A stretch of DNA of 64,000 nucleotides from Kineococcus rhizosphaerae. GTDB lineage: Bacteria > Actinomycetota > Actinomycetes > Actinomycetales > Kineococcaceae. Location: NCBI RefSeq assembly GCF_003002055.1, contig NZ_PVZF01000003.1, positions 186,001 to 250,000 on the forward strand. Direction: 5' to 3'. Position numbers and translations under genes: made by a program. Positions 41,531 through 50,607 of the stretch are shown here, piece after piece; position 1 is the first letter of the stretch; every line of letters starts with the position of its first letter. Below the pieces are notes generated by a model that was not told the DNA's origin, did no database searches, and was given only the letters and a program-made list of their open reading frames with translations.

Positions 41531-42322
41531 TCACCCCACGAGCGGCCCGTACAGCGCGGCGCGGCGGTCGGCCAGGTAGGGGTTCGCCCGCTGGGCCCGC
41601 TCGACCGCCCCGGGGTCGACCGTGGCGAACAGCAGCGCCTCGCCGTGCTCCACCGACGCCAGGACCGTCCCGTCCGGGGCGACGACGCTGCTGCGGCCCA
41701 CGTAGTCGAACGACCCCTCGTGCCCGTCGCGGTCGACGTAGGCGACGTGGACCTGGTTCTCCCAGGCGCGGACCCGGACCACCTGCTCGGCCACCAGCTC
41801 GAACGGGTGCATCTGCGCCGTCGGGACCGCGACGAGGTGGGCGCCCGCGAGCGCCGCCGCGCGCACGGCCTCGGGGAACTCCACGTCGTAGCAGATGAGC
41901 AGCGCGATGCGCAGACCGTCGAGGTCGGCGGTCGTGACGAGCCGGTCGCCCGCGGTGAAGGCGGCGCGGTCGACGTCGCCGAACAGGTGGACCTTGTGGT
42001 GGCGGGCCAGCACCCGCCCGTCGGGGCCGACGAGGACGGCGGCGTTGAAGCAGTCGTCCCCCACGACCTCGGGCAGGCCCACGACCAGCGCGATCGAGTG
42101 CTCGCGGGCGAGCGCCCGGACCCGGTCGAGCAGGCCGGGGGCCAGGGCGCGCACGCGGGCCGGGGTGTCGGGACCCAGGTCGTAGCCGGTGAGGAACATC
42201 TCCGGGGTGATGAGCAGCGAGGCCCCGCCGGCGGCGGCCTCGGCGGCCCGGCGCCCGAGCGCGTCCAGGTTGGCCCCGGGGTCCCCGCTCACCCCGGCGG
42301 TCTGCAGGCAGGCGATCTCCAC
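41531..42322 (-). CDS. Carbon-nitrogen hydrolase (nitrilase superfamily)
   Basis: A 263-residue amidase-type enzyme. The catalytic triad is visible as Glu in LLITPEMFLTGYD, Lys in ARHHKVHLFGD and Cys in ALLICYDVEFPE. It hydrolyses a C-N bond in an amide or N-carbamoyl compound; it most resembles short omega-amidase or predicted amidohydrolase branches. GTG at 42322 follows TAGGGT by 7 nt. It is divergent from the acyl-CoA reductase gene with a 60-bp shared region, and codirectional with cstA 62 bp downstream. Confidence 0.92.
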   Translation of the reverse strand: MEIACLQTAGVSGDPGANLDALGRRAAEAAAGGASLLITPEMFLTGYDLGPDTPARVRALAPGLLDRVRALAREHSIALVVGLPEVVGDDCFNAAVLVGPDGRVLARHHKVHLFGDVDRAAFTAGDRLVTTADLDGLRIALLICYDVEFPEAVRAAALAGAHLVAVPTAQMHPFELVAEQVVRVRAWENQVHVAYVDRDGHEGSFDYVGRSSVVAPDGTVLASVEHGEALLFATVDPGAVERAQRANPYLADRRAALYGPLVG

Positions 42323-42329
42323 GGGGTGG

Positions 42330-42335
42330 ACCCTA
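42330..42335 (-). promoter_or_regulatory. Leaderless -10 box of the nitrilase gene
   Basis: TAGGGT on the minus strand ends 7 nt before GTG 42322. Confidence 0.5.
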
Positions 42336-42369
42336 CGGTCGGGCGCGCGGTGCGGGTGCGCATCCGTGG

Positions 42370-42375
42370 CAGGAT
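42370..42375 (+). promoter_or_regulatory. Leaderless -10 box of the acyl-CoA reductase gene
   Basis: CAGGAT ends 7 nt before GTG 42383. The same TGGCAGGAT-N7-GTG arrangement recurs at 44710. Confidence 0.45.
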
Positions 42376-42382
42376 CCTCCGC

Positions 42383-44674
42383 GTGCGATTGGCTGAGCAG
42401 CTCGACGGCAAGCGGTTCCTCCTGACCGGGGTGACGGGCTTCATCGGTGAGGCGTTGCTGCAGCGTCTGCTGGTCGACCTGCCCGGCACGACGGTGGTGG
42501 CGCTGGTCCGTCCCAAGCCCGGTCAGAGCGGCGAGGACCGGCTGCGCTCGCTGCTGCGCAAGCCGATCTTCCGGGCCGCCGGGGACGCCGACGACCTGCT
42601 CAAGACGCGCGTCGAGGCCCTCGAGGGCGACCTGTCGAACGTGCCGGAACTGCCCGCCGACATCGACGTCGTCGTGCACTGCGCCGGCGACGTCTCCTTC
42701 GACCCGCTCATCCAGGACGCCTTCACCACCAACGTCGTCGGCACCCGCGCGCTGGTGGAACGCACGCTGGAGGCCAACGAGCGCGGCCACGGCGCCGTCC
42801 ACTACGTCCACGTCTCGACGGCCTACGTGGGGGGCCGCCGGCGCGGGGCCGTGCCCGAGCGCGCGGTCGAGCACAGCGTCGACTGGCGCAGCGAGACCGA
42901 GTCCGGGCTGCGGCTGGCCGCGCGCATCGAGGAGGACTCCCGCCTGGAGGAGCGCCTGAAGGGGTTCCTGCGCGCCGCCGAGCGCGACCACGGCCGGGCC
43001 GGGCCGCTGTCGGTGGCCGCCGGCGCCGAGGAGCGCCGCGTGAAGTGGGTCGTCGCCCAGCAGAAGGCCGCGGGCCTGGAACGGGCGCGCACGCTGGGCT
43101 GGACGGACTGCTACACCTTCACCAAGGCCATGGGCGAGCGGCTGGTCGAGGAGGTCGCCGCCCCCGTGATCCCCACGACGATCCTGCGCCCGAGCATCGT
43201 CGAGTCGGCCGTGAAGCACCCCAGCCCCGGCTGGATCGAGGGCTTCAAGATGGCCGAGCCGATCATCCTGGCCTACGGGCGCGGGGAGCTGACCGAGTTC
43301 CCGGCCGCTCCCGACTCCGTCATGGACGTCGTGCCGATCGACCACGTCGTCAACGCGATCCTCAAGGCGTCGGCGACCCCGCCGCCGCTGTCGCGGCCGG
43401 CGTACTACCACGTGTCCTCCGGGGCCCGGAACCCGCTGACGTTCCGGGAGATCTACGAGTACATCCGCGAGTACTTCACCGCGCACCCCTTCGACTCCTC
43501 CCCGGCGGTCATGCCGACGTGGGACTTCCCCGGGGGCCGGGCCGTCGAGCGCAAGATCCGCGCCGGGGAGCTGCTGACGGGTGCCGGCGACCGCCTGCTG
43601 GCCTTCGCCCCGCGCTCGCGCAAGGTGCGCGAGGCGTCCCGCAAGCTGGACGGGGCGCGTCGCCAGATCGACTTCGCCCGCCGCTACATGGACCTGTACA
43701 AGGCGTACACCGAGGCCGAGCTGCGGTTCGTCGACGACAACACCCTGGCCCTGCACCGGGCCCTGGACCCGGCCGACGTGGAGCTGTTCGGCTTCGACAC
43801 CTCCACGGTCGACTGGCGGCACTACTGGCTGGAGTCGCACTGCCCGTCGGTGACGACCCAGATGCGCAAGTACGAGGAGATCCGCCGCCGGCGCACGGCG
43901 ACGGAGAACAACGGGCCCCGGGCGCTGCGGCCGGCCGGTGAGGGTGGCGCGCCGGTCCTGGCGGTCTTCGACCTGGCCGGGACGCTGCTGCCGGGCACGG
44001 TCGTCGACACGTACCTCACGCTGCGGCTGTCGTCGCTGGACGCGCCGGCCCGGATCGCGGAGTTCGGCCGCGTCATGCGGCACCTGCCGGGCTGGATCGC
44101 CGCCGAGCGCCGCGACCGCGGCAGCTTCCTGCGCTCGCTGTTCCGCGGCTACGCCGGGGTGGACCTCGACGCCCTCGAGCAGTACGTCGACGACGTCTTC
44201 GCCCCGGACTTCCTGGCCTCGATCTCCTCCGACGCGCTGCGCCGCATCCAGGCCCACCGCGACGCCGGGCACCGCACGGTCCTCATGACCGGCGACGTCC
44301 GGCAGGTCACGCGGCCGCTGGCCGGGCTGTTCGACGAGGTCGTGTGCACCGAGCTCGACGAGCAGGTCGTCGACGGCACGCGCCGCGCGAGCGGCTTCCT
44401 CACCTCCCCGCCGCTGGTCGGGGAGGCCCGGGCGGCGTGGGTGCGCCGGTACGCCGAGGTCGAGGGGGCGGACCTGTCCGCCAGCTACGCCTACGCCGAC
44501 TCCCACGTGGACCTGCCGCTGCTGAAGGCCGTCGGCAACCCCACCGCCGTCTCCCCCGACGTGCCGCTCTTCCGCGTCGCCCGGGGCTCGCGCTGGCCCG
44601 TCGCGGACTGGGCCGCGTCGTCGCCGACGCGGCGCCTGCGGGTGCCGCAGCAGGTGCTGGCGGGGACGGACTGA
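42383..44674 (+). CDS. Fatty acyl-CoA reductase fused to a HAD-IB domain
   Basis: A 763-residue fusion. Residues 10-500 are a FAR/MS2-like NAD(P)H-dependent reductase: TGVTGFIG (15-22) binds the cofactor, Tyr244 and Lys248 in YTFTKAMGE form the YxxxK site, and the ILRPSIVES and VVPIDHVVNAI blocks follow. It should reduce acyl-CoA to aldehyde or alcohol. Residues 525-750 are a HAD-IB (phosphoserine-phosphatase-like) domain, VFDLAGTLLPG, with the nucleophile Asp530 but Ala532 where the acid/base Asp is usual; motif IV YADSHVDLPLL is intact. GTG at 42383 follows CAGGAT by 7 nt. A PlsC-type acyltransferase follows, indicating a lipid-modifying pair. Confidence 0.88.
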   Translation: MRLAEQLDGKRFLLTGVTGFIGEALLQRLLVDLPGTTVVALVRPKPGQSGEDRLRSLLRKPIFRAAGDADDLLKTRVEALEGDLSNVPELPADIDVVVHCAGDVSFDPLIQDAFTTNVVGTRALVERTLEANERGHGAVHYVHVSTAYVGGRRRGAVPERAVEHSVDWRSETESGLRLAARIEEDSRLEERLKGFLRAAERDHGRAGPLSVAAGAEERRVKWVVAQQKAAGLERARTLGWTDCYTFTKAMGERLVEEVAAPVIPTTILRPSIVESAVKHPSPGWIEGFKMAEPIILAYGRGELTEFPAAPDSVMDVVPIDHVVNAILKASATPPPLSRPAYYHVSSGARNPLTFREIYEYIREYFTAHPFDSSPAVMPTWDFPGGRAVERKIRAGELLTGAGDRLLAFAPRSRKVREASRKLDGARRQIDFARRYMDLYKAYTEAELRFVDDNTLALHRALDPADVELFGFDTSTVDWRHYWLESHCPSVTTQMRKYEEIRRRRTATENNGPRALRPAGEGGAPVLAVFDLAGTLLPGTVVDTYLTLRLSSLDAPARIAEFGRVMRHLPGWIAAERRDRGSFLRSLFRGYAGVDLDALEQYVDDVFAPDFLASISSDALRRIQAHRDAGHRTVLMTGDVRQVTRPLAGLFDEVVCTELDEQVVDGTRRASGFLTSPPLVGEARAAWVRRYAEVEGADLSASYAYADSHVDLPLLKAVGNPTAVSPDVPLFRVARGSRWPVADWAASSPTRRLRVPQQVLAGTD

Positions 44675-44709
44675 GGTGGCGCGCAGGGCCCCCGCCGGGG
44701 CCCTCGTGG

Positions 44710-44715
44710 CAGGAT
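44710..44715 (+). promoter_or_regulatory. -10 box upstream of the acyltransferase gene
   Basis: CAGGAT ends 7 nt before a GTG (44723) that opens a 26-codon reading frame overlapping the acyltransferase start, as in the leaderless genes nearby. Confidence 0.4.
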
Positions 44716-44722
44716 GCGCGGT

Positions 44723-44803
44723 GTGAACTCCGCACCGTCGAGCAGTCCCCGCACCGGTCAGCGCCGACCGCTGGTGACGGGGACCGAAGGATGGCGAGTC
44801 TGA
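44723..44803 (+). CDS. Possible 26-residue leader peptide
   Basis: GTG at 44723 sits at the position expected for a leaderless start (7 nt after CAGGAT) and opens a 26-codon frame, beginning MNSAPSSSPRTG, that ends in TGATG, overlapping the ATG of the acyltransferase at 44803. The arrangement suggests translational coupling of a short leader to the enzyme. The peptide resembles nothing known. A small frameshift that cut off the true N-terminus of the acyltransferase is the alternative. Confidence 0.4.
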   Translation: MNSAPSSSPRTGQRRPLVTGTEGWRV

Positions 44804-45546
44804 TGGGAATCCCGCGACCGTCCCGGATCGTCCGGGCACTGCCGTTGCTGCGCAAGCACTCCAGCGGCTCCTCCGAGGGCGGTGGACGGTCCGTCCACCG
44901 CAACGACTGGGTCCGCTCGGCGCCGGCGACCACGGTGCGCTCGGCGCTGCAGCAGGTCCTGATGGGCCCGGTGATCCGCTCGCAGGTGCGGGTCCACACC
45001 CACGACGTGGAGGCGCTGGACCGGCTGGGGACGGCGGCCGTGCTGGTCGCCAACCACTCCTCGCACCTGGACGCGCCCGTGATCCTGGAGGCGCTGGGCG
45101 CGCGCCGGCGCCGGCGGGTGGCCATCGCGGCCGCGGCGGACTACTTCTTCGACGTGTGGTGGCGCGCGGCCCCCTCGGGCCTGGTCATCGGGACCTACCC
45201 GCTGGAACGGCGCGGCGGCCGCGGGGCGAACCCGTCGGCGCAGCTGCTCGCGGACGGCTGGAGCCTGGTGATCTTCGCCGAGGGCGGCCGCAGCTACACG
45301 GGCGAGATGCGTCCCTTCAAGAAGGGCGCGGCCTACCTGGCCCTGGAGGCCGGCGTCCCCGTCGTCCCGATCGCGCTGCGCGGGACGTTCGAGGCCATGC
45401 CGCCCAAGCGCAACTGGCCCGTGCCCGGCCGTCCCGACGTGCACGTGACGTTCGGGGAGCCGCTGCACGGCCGCCAGGGCGAGAAGGCCGGGGACTTCAC
45501 CGCGCGCATCGAGGAAGCGGTCGCGAAGCTCCTCGCGAACTCCTGA
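44803..45546 (+). CDS. 1-acylglycerol-3-phosphate acyltransferase-like (PlsC family)
   Basis: A 247-residue acyltransferase. The HX4D motif is NHSSHLDAP, and block III is FAEGGRSYTGEMRPFKKG with the EGxRS signature; VPVVPIALRG is block IV. It should transfer an acyl chain from acyl-CoA or acyl-ACP to a hydroxyl, usually lysophosphatidate. ATG at 44803 overlaps the leader-peptide stop; ATG at 44791 is an alternative, as neither has an ideal ribosome binding site. Located 128 bp behind the acyl-CoA reductase fusion, so the two may act on the same lipid. Confidence 0.88.
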   Translation: MGIPRPSRIVRALPLLRKHSSGSSEGGGRSVHRNDWVRSAPATTVRSALQQVLMGPVIRSQVRVHTHDVEALDRLGTAAVLVANHSSHLDAPVILEALGARRRRRVAIAAAADYFFDVWWRAAPSGLVIGTYPLERRGGRGANPSAQLLADGWSLVIFAEGGRSYTGEMRPFKKGAAYLALEAGVPVVPIALRGTFEAMPPKRNWPVPGRPDVHVTFGEPLHGRQGEKAGDFTARIEEAVAKLLANS

Positions 45547-45594
45547 CTCCTTGTGATCTCCCCCACACCGGCGGTGGTCCTGCCTGCGTGGTGA

Positions 45595-46584
<990 letters not shown>

Positions 46585-46597
46585 TCGCCGCGAGACC

Positions 46598-46675
46598 GAG
46601 CACGGGCTCTGCCCCTGCTCCTCCCGACGGGTCCCCCAGCCCGCCGTCGGAGGAGCAGGTGCGGAGTCCGTGCTC
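46598..46675. terminator. Large bidirectional hairpin terminator
   Basis: Three nested stems: outer 46598-46605 with 46668-46675 (8 bp), middle 46614-46624 with 46649-46659 (11 bp perfect) and an inner GACGG/CCGTC stem. It separates the convergent rpf-like and TrmH genes and begins 13 bp after the rpf-like stop. Confidence 0.75.
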
Positions 46676-46759
46676 CTCGCCGTCCCGGGGCGCCTGGACC
46701 ACCGGCTCACCCTCCCGGCCGGACACGCTCTCACGTCCGCCCGCCCGTGACGGGGTGCC

Positions 46760-47419
46760 TCAGGCCGGCGGGACTCCCCCGGAGCCGTCCCCGGGCCGTT
46801 GCCCGAACACGTGCCGCCGCACCCACGCGTGCATCGCCACCGCGGCGGCGGCACCGACGTTGATGGACCGGGTCGAGCCGAACTGGGCGATGGCCAGGAC
46901 GTCGACGCAGTGGCCGACGGCCTCGTCGGTCAGCCCCGGCCCCTCCTGCCCGAAGAGCAGCACGCACGCGCGCGGCAGGTCGTAGGTCTCCAGCGGCACC
47001 GACCCCTCGACGTTGTCGATGCCGACGATCGGCAGGCCCCGCCCGGCCGCCCAGGCCGCCAGTGCCGCCACGTCGGCGTGGTGGTGGGTGCTCAGGTACC
47101 GGTCGGTGACCATCGCCCCGCGCCGGTTCCACCGCTTGTGCCCCACGACGTGGGCCCCGGCGGCGTTCACGGCGTTCGCGGTCCGCACGACGGAGCCGAT
47201 GTTCGCGTCGTGCTGCCAGTTCTCCACCGCCACGTGCAGCGGGTGCCGGCGGGTGTCGAGGTCGGCGACGATCGCCTCGTTCGACCAGTAGCGGTACGTG
47301 TCGACGACGTTGCGGCGGTCCCCCTCGCGCAGGAGCTCGGGGTCGTAGCGCGGGTCGTCGGGCCAGTCCCCGTCCCAGGGCCCGACGCCGACGACCCGCT
47401 GCTGCTCGACCTCACTCAC
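46760..47419 (-). CDS. TrmH/SpoU-family RNA 2'-O-methyltransferase
   Basis: A 219-residue SPOUT enzyme. All three family motifs are present: NIGSVVRTANA (motif 1), CVLLFGQEGPGLTDEAV (motif 2) and STRSINVGAAAAVAMHAW (motif 3), which form the trefoil knot binding S-adenosylmethionine. It methylates a ribose in tRNA or rRNA. GTG at 47419; GACCAT ends 6 nt upstream, and there is no ribosome binding site. The 50-residue N-terminal extension (WDGDWPDDPRYDPELL) is common in actinobacterial members. It lies 12 bp after the start side of the ABC exporter's last gene, same strand. Confidence 0.92.
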   Translation of the reverse strand: MSEVEQQRVVGVGPWDGDWPDDPRYDPELLREGDRRNVVDTYRYWSNEAIVADLDTRRHPLHVAVENWQHDANIGSVVRTANAVNAAGAHVVGHKRWNRRGAMVTDRYLSTHHHADVAALAAWAAGRGLPIVGIDNVEGSVPLETYDLPRACVLLFGQEGPGLTDEAVGHCVDVLAIAQFGSTRSINVGAAAAVAMHAWVRRHVFGQRPGDGSGGVPPA

Positions 47420-47431
47420 GCCCCGATGGTC

Positions 47432-48607
47432 TCAGGCCGCCTTGCGCCACGCAGACTTCAGCCCGAGCGAGCGGCCGGTCTGCAGCAGGCTGTTCTCGTA
47501 CAGCCTGCGGGCGACGCTCACGAACAGCACGGCCGTCAGGGCGATGATCCCGAGCGAGACCAGCGGTTCCCACAGCGCGACGTCGCCCTGGACGACCCGC
47601 TTCGGCATGGTCATGGGCGAGGTCAGCGGGACGTAGCTGAGGACGGTCTGCAGGGTCCCGGGGTCGTTGGTGAAGAACGTCGCGAAGAACGGCAGCATGA
47701 CGAACATCTGCACGGGCGTCGCGGTGGACTGCAGGTCCTCCAGCCGGCTGGCCATCGCCCCGGCCGCCGCCCACAGGCACGACAGCATCGCGAACCCGAA
47801 GAGGAAGAACACCAGGAACCACACCGCCGCCGTCGGGATCCCCGGGATCGAGGACAGCAGGTCGGGCTGGGCGGCGGCCAGGGCCCCCACCCCGGCCCCG
47901 ACGAGCAGCAGCACCTGGCCGAAGGCGAGGATCCCGTTGCCGAGGATCTTGCCGATGAGCAGCTGCCGCACGGGGACCGTCGTCACGAGGAGCTCGATGA
48001 CGCGGGTCTGCTTCTCCTGCACGACGCTCTGCGCGATGGAGTACCCGAAGATGATGACGATCTGGAAGAAGATGATCGCGAACGCCAGGCCGAGCAGGTA
48101 GACGGTCAGCGGGTCGACGGCGTCGGGGGCCAGAAGCCGCGTCGCGGGCGGCGGCAGCGCCAGGACGCGCTCGACGTCGGCGCGGTCGACGCCGACGGCC
48201 TCGAACCCCAGGACGGTCTGGGCGTTGACGACCCGGTTCGTCAGGATCGAGGTGAGGGTGTCGCCCACGGTGCGGTCCCCGACGATCGAGGCGGCGCCGG
48301 AGTCCACGACGACGGCCGCGTCGACGTCCCCGGCCCGCACGGCGGCCTCGGCGGCGGCGACGTCGGCGGTGTCCTTCAGGTGGACGCGGTCGTCGCGGTC
48401 CTCGGAGGCCAGGGCGGTGGCGACCAGGGGCCGGGAGTCGGAGGTGACGGCGACGTCGTAGTCGTTGGTGCCGCCGGAGAACACCCCGGGCAGGACGGCT
48501 GCGGCCGCCACGATGAGGAAGAGGAACAGCGTCGAGAAGATGAAGCCCTTGTCGCGCAGGCGTTCGGTCATCTCACGCCGGGCGATGATCCACCACTGGC
48601 CCCTCAC
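47432..48607 (-). CDS. ABC-2 type exporter permease (NatB-like)
   Basis: A 391-residue membrane protein. One N-terminal membrane segment (STLFLFLIVAAAAVLPGVFS) is followed by an extracytoplasmic domain of about 130 residues and five further membrane segments, the NatB/YhaP layout. VVQEKQTRVIELLVTTVPVR is the typical loop of ABC-2 permeases. GTG 48607 overlaps the ATPase stop by 4 nt with GGAGGT 6 nt upstream. It exports an unknown substrate; sodium or small lipophilic compounds are family precedents. Confidence 0.9.
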   Translation of the reverse strand: MRGQWWIIARREMTERLRDKGFIFSTLFLFLIVAAAAVLPGVFSGGTNDYDVAVTSDSRPLVATALASEDRDDRVHLKDTADVAAAEAAVRAGDVDAAVVVDSGAASIVGDRTVGDTLTSILTNRVVNAQTVLGFEAVGVDRADVERVLALPPPATRLLAPDAVDPLTVYLLGLAFAIIFFQIVIIFGYSIAQSVVQEKQTRVIELLVTTVPVRQLLIGKILGNGILAFGQVLLLVGAGVGALAAAQPDLLSSIPGIPTAAVWFLVFFLFGFAMLSCLWAAAGAMASRLEDLQSTATPVQMFVMLPFFATFFTNDPGTLQTVLSYVPLTSPMTMPKRVVQGDVALWEPLVSLGIIALTAVLFVSVARRLYENSLLQTGRSLGLKSAWRKAA

Positions 48608-49494
48608 CGGGACACCTCCTGGAACAGTTCGGACAGCGTCGGCAGCAGCGGCGCGAAGGAGCGCACCGGCCCGCGGCGGACGGCTTCGGCGAGGATCTTC
48701 TGGTCGAGGTCGGCGTGCGTGTCGAGCAGTTCGAGGACGACGCCGTGCTCGCGGCGCTCGGCCAGGCGGACCCCGGCCACGTCGCGGACCCAGTCGAGGT
48801 CGGCGTCGGTGACGAGCTCGTAGCGCGACCCGCCGCGTTCGCGGCGCAGCTTCTCCGGTTCGCCGGCGGCCACGACGCGGCCGGCGTGCAGGATGACGAG
48901 GTCGTCGCACAGCCGGTCGACGAGGTCCAGCTGGTGGCTGGAGAACAGCACGCCGACGCCCGCGGCGGTCTTCTCGCGCAGCAGGTCCGCCATGGCGTCG
49001 ACGGCGAGGGGGTCCAGGCCGGAGAACGGTTCGTCCAGGACCAGGAGCTCGGGGTCGTGGACGAGGGAAGCGGCGACCTGGACGCGCTGCTGGTTGCCCA
49101 GCGACAGGGACTCCAGCTTGTCGTTCGCGCGCTCGCCCAGCCCGAGGCGATCGAGCAGGTCCTGACCGCGCTTGGCGGCGACACCGCGGTCGACGCCGTG
49201 CAGGCGGGCGAGGAACACGAGCTGCTCGAGCAGCCGGCCCTTGGGGTACAGGCCGCGTTCCTCCGGCATGTACCCGAACCGGCGGCGCAGGGCCAGGTCG
49301 GGGACCTGCCCGCGGAACGTCACCGTCCCGGAGTCGGCGGCGAGGACGCCCAGGGCGATCCGCATCGTGGTGGTCTTCCCGGCACCGTTCGCGCCGACGA
49401 AGCCGACCATGCGTCCGTCGGGGACGCTGAGGCTGACGTCGTCGAGCGCGAGACGGTCCCCGAACCGGCGGGTGATGTTGTCGAGGACGAGCAC
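48604..49494 (-). CDS. ABC transporter ATP-binding protein (NatA-like)
   Basis: A 296-residue ATPase with Walker A in GANGAGKTTTMRI, signature LSLGNQQRVQVAAS (LSLGN in place of LSGGQ, as in this subfamily), Walker B LLVLDEPFSGLDP and the switch His in SSHQLD. A C-terminal extension of about 80 residues matches DUF4162-like tails of exporter ATPases. GTG 49494 follows TAGGTT by 7 nt. Forms an exporter with the permease that overlaps it. Confidence 0.95.
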   Translation of the reverse strand: MLVLDNITRRFGDRLALDDVSLSVPDGRMVGFVGANGAGKTTTMRIALGVLAADSGTVTFRGQVPDLALRRRFGYMPEERGLYPKGRLLEQLVFLARLHGVDRGVAAKRGQDLLDRLGLGERANDKLESLSLGNQQRVQVAASLVHDPELLVLDEPFSGLDPLAVDAMADLLREKTAAGVGVLFSSHQLDLVDRLCDDLVILHAGRVVAAGEPEKLRRERGGSRYELVTDADLDWVRDVAGVRLAERREHGVVLELLDTHADLDQKILAEAVRRGPVRSFAPLLPTLSELFQEVSR

Positions 49495-49501
49495 GGCGCC
49501 G

Positions 49502-49507
49502 AACCTA
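49502..49507 (-). promoter_or_regulatory. Leaderless -10 box of the NatA-like gene
   Basis: TAGGTT on the minus strand ends 7 nt before GTG 49494. Confidence 0.5.
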
Positions 49508-49557
49508 TGGGCCGGCTGGGAACGGTCGCGTCCCCCGATCGTCTACCGGCCCCTCGC

Positions 49558-50607
49558 TCAGACGGCGGGGTGGACCTGCACCGCGGTGGCCTTGACCGCC
49601 AGGTGCACGGGCCGGCCCGGGGCGAGGTCGAGCTCGGCGGCCGCGGCGGCCGTGAGGTCGGCCAGGACGTCGTGCGCCCCGAGCGCGGCGCGCAGCCGGA
49701 CGACCTCCCCGCGCGGGGTGACGTCCACGACGGTCGCGGTCCACCGGTTCCGGGGGCTGCCACCCGGGTCGGTGGCGTGCACGGCGACGGCGCTCGGGCT
49801 GAACAGCGCGACGCCCCGCTCCCCCACGGGTCCGTGGACGAGACCGGCGACGACGGTCCCGTCGTCGGTGCGCAGTCCGTCGGCCGTGACGGTCCCGGGC
49901 AGCAGGACCAGACCGGCGAGCCGGGCCCCGAAGGCGCTGCGCGGCCGGGCGAGGACCTCCTGCACCGGGCCGCGCTCGACGACCCGGCCCGCGTCCACGA
50001 CGAGCGCCCGGTCGGCGAGGGCGAGGGCGTCGAGGGGGTCGTGCGTGACGAGGACGGCCGAGCGGCCCGCGCCGCGCAGCACGCGCCGCAGGACCTGGCG
50101 GACCTCCGGGGCCGCGCTGACGTCGAGGGCGGCCAGCGGTTCGTCGAGCAGCAGCAACCGCGGTTCGGCGGCCAGGGCCCGCGCGATCGCGGCGCGCTGG
50201 GCCTGCCCGCCGGACAGTTCGTGCGGCCGGCGGTCCGCGAAACCGGCCAGGCCGACGTCGGTGAGGAGTTCGCGGGCCCGGGCGAGCGCGCGGGCGCGGG
50301 GCACCCCGCGGCTGCGGGGGCCGAAGGCGACGTTGGCCTCGACGTCCAGGTGCGGGAACAGCAGCGCCTGCTGCGCGAGCAGCCCGACCCCGCGCCGGTG
50401 CGGCGGCGTGGACGAGCGGTCGTCGACGAGGACCCGGCCGTCGAGCACGACCCGGCCGGCGGTGGGCCGCAGCAGCCCGGCGAGCAGCGCGAGCAACGTC
50501 GACTTCCCGGCGCCGTTGGGGCCGAGCACGGCCAGCACCTCCCCCGCGGGCACCTCGAAGCCCAGCGCCAGCCCTCGGGGGGCGAACTCGACGTCGACCT
50601 CGAGCAT
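49558..50607 (-). CDS. modC: Molybdate ABC transporter ATP-binding protein
   Basis: A 349-residue ATPase: Walker A GPNGAGKSTLLALL, signature LSGGQAQRAAIARALA, Walker B LLLLDEPLAALD, switch VLVTHDPLDAL. The C-terminal 110 residues contain a TOBE/Mop-type domain (VTPRGEVVRLRAAL), normal for ModC. ATG 50607 overlaps the modB stop by one base. Energises molybdate uptake with ModA and ModB. Last gene of the operon. Confidence 0.93.
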   Translation of the reverse strand: MLEVDVEFAPRGLALGFEVPAGEVLAVLGPNGAGKSTLLALLAGLLRPTAGRVVLDGRVLVDDRSSTPPHRRGVGLLAQQALLFPHLDVEANVAFGPRSRGVPRARALARARELLTDVGLAGFADRRPHELSGGQAQRAAIARALAAEPRLLLLDEPLAALDVSAAPEVRQVLRRVLRGAGRSAVLVTHDPLDALALADRALVVDAGRVVERGPVQEVLARPRSAFGARLAGLVLLPGTVTADGLRTDDGTVVAGLVHGPVGERGVALFSPSAVAVHATDPGGSPRNRWTATVVDVTPRGEVVRLRAALGAHDVLADLTAAAAAELDLAPGRPVHLAVKATAVQVHPAV

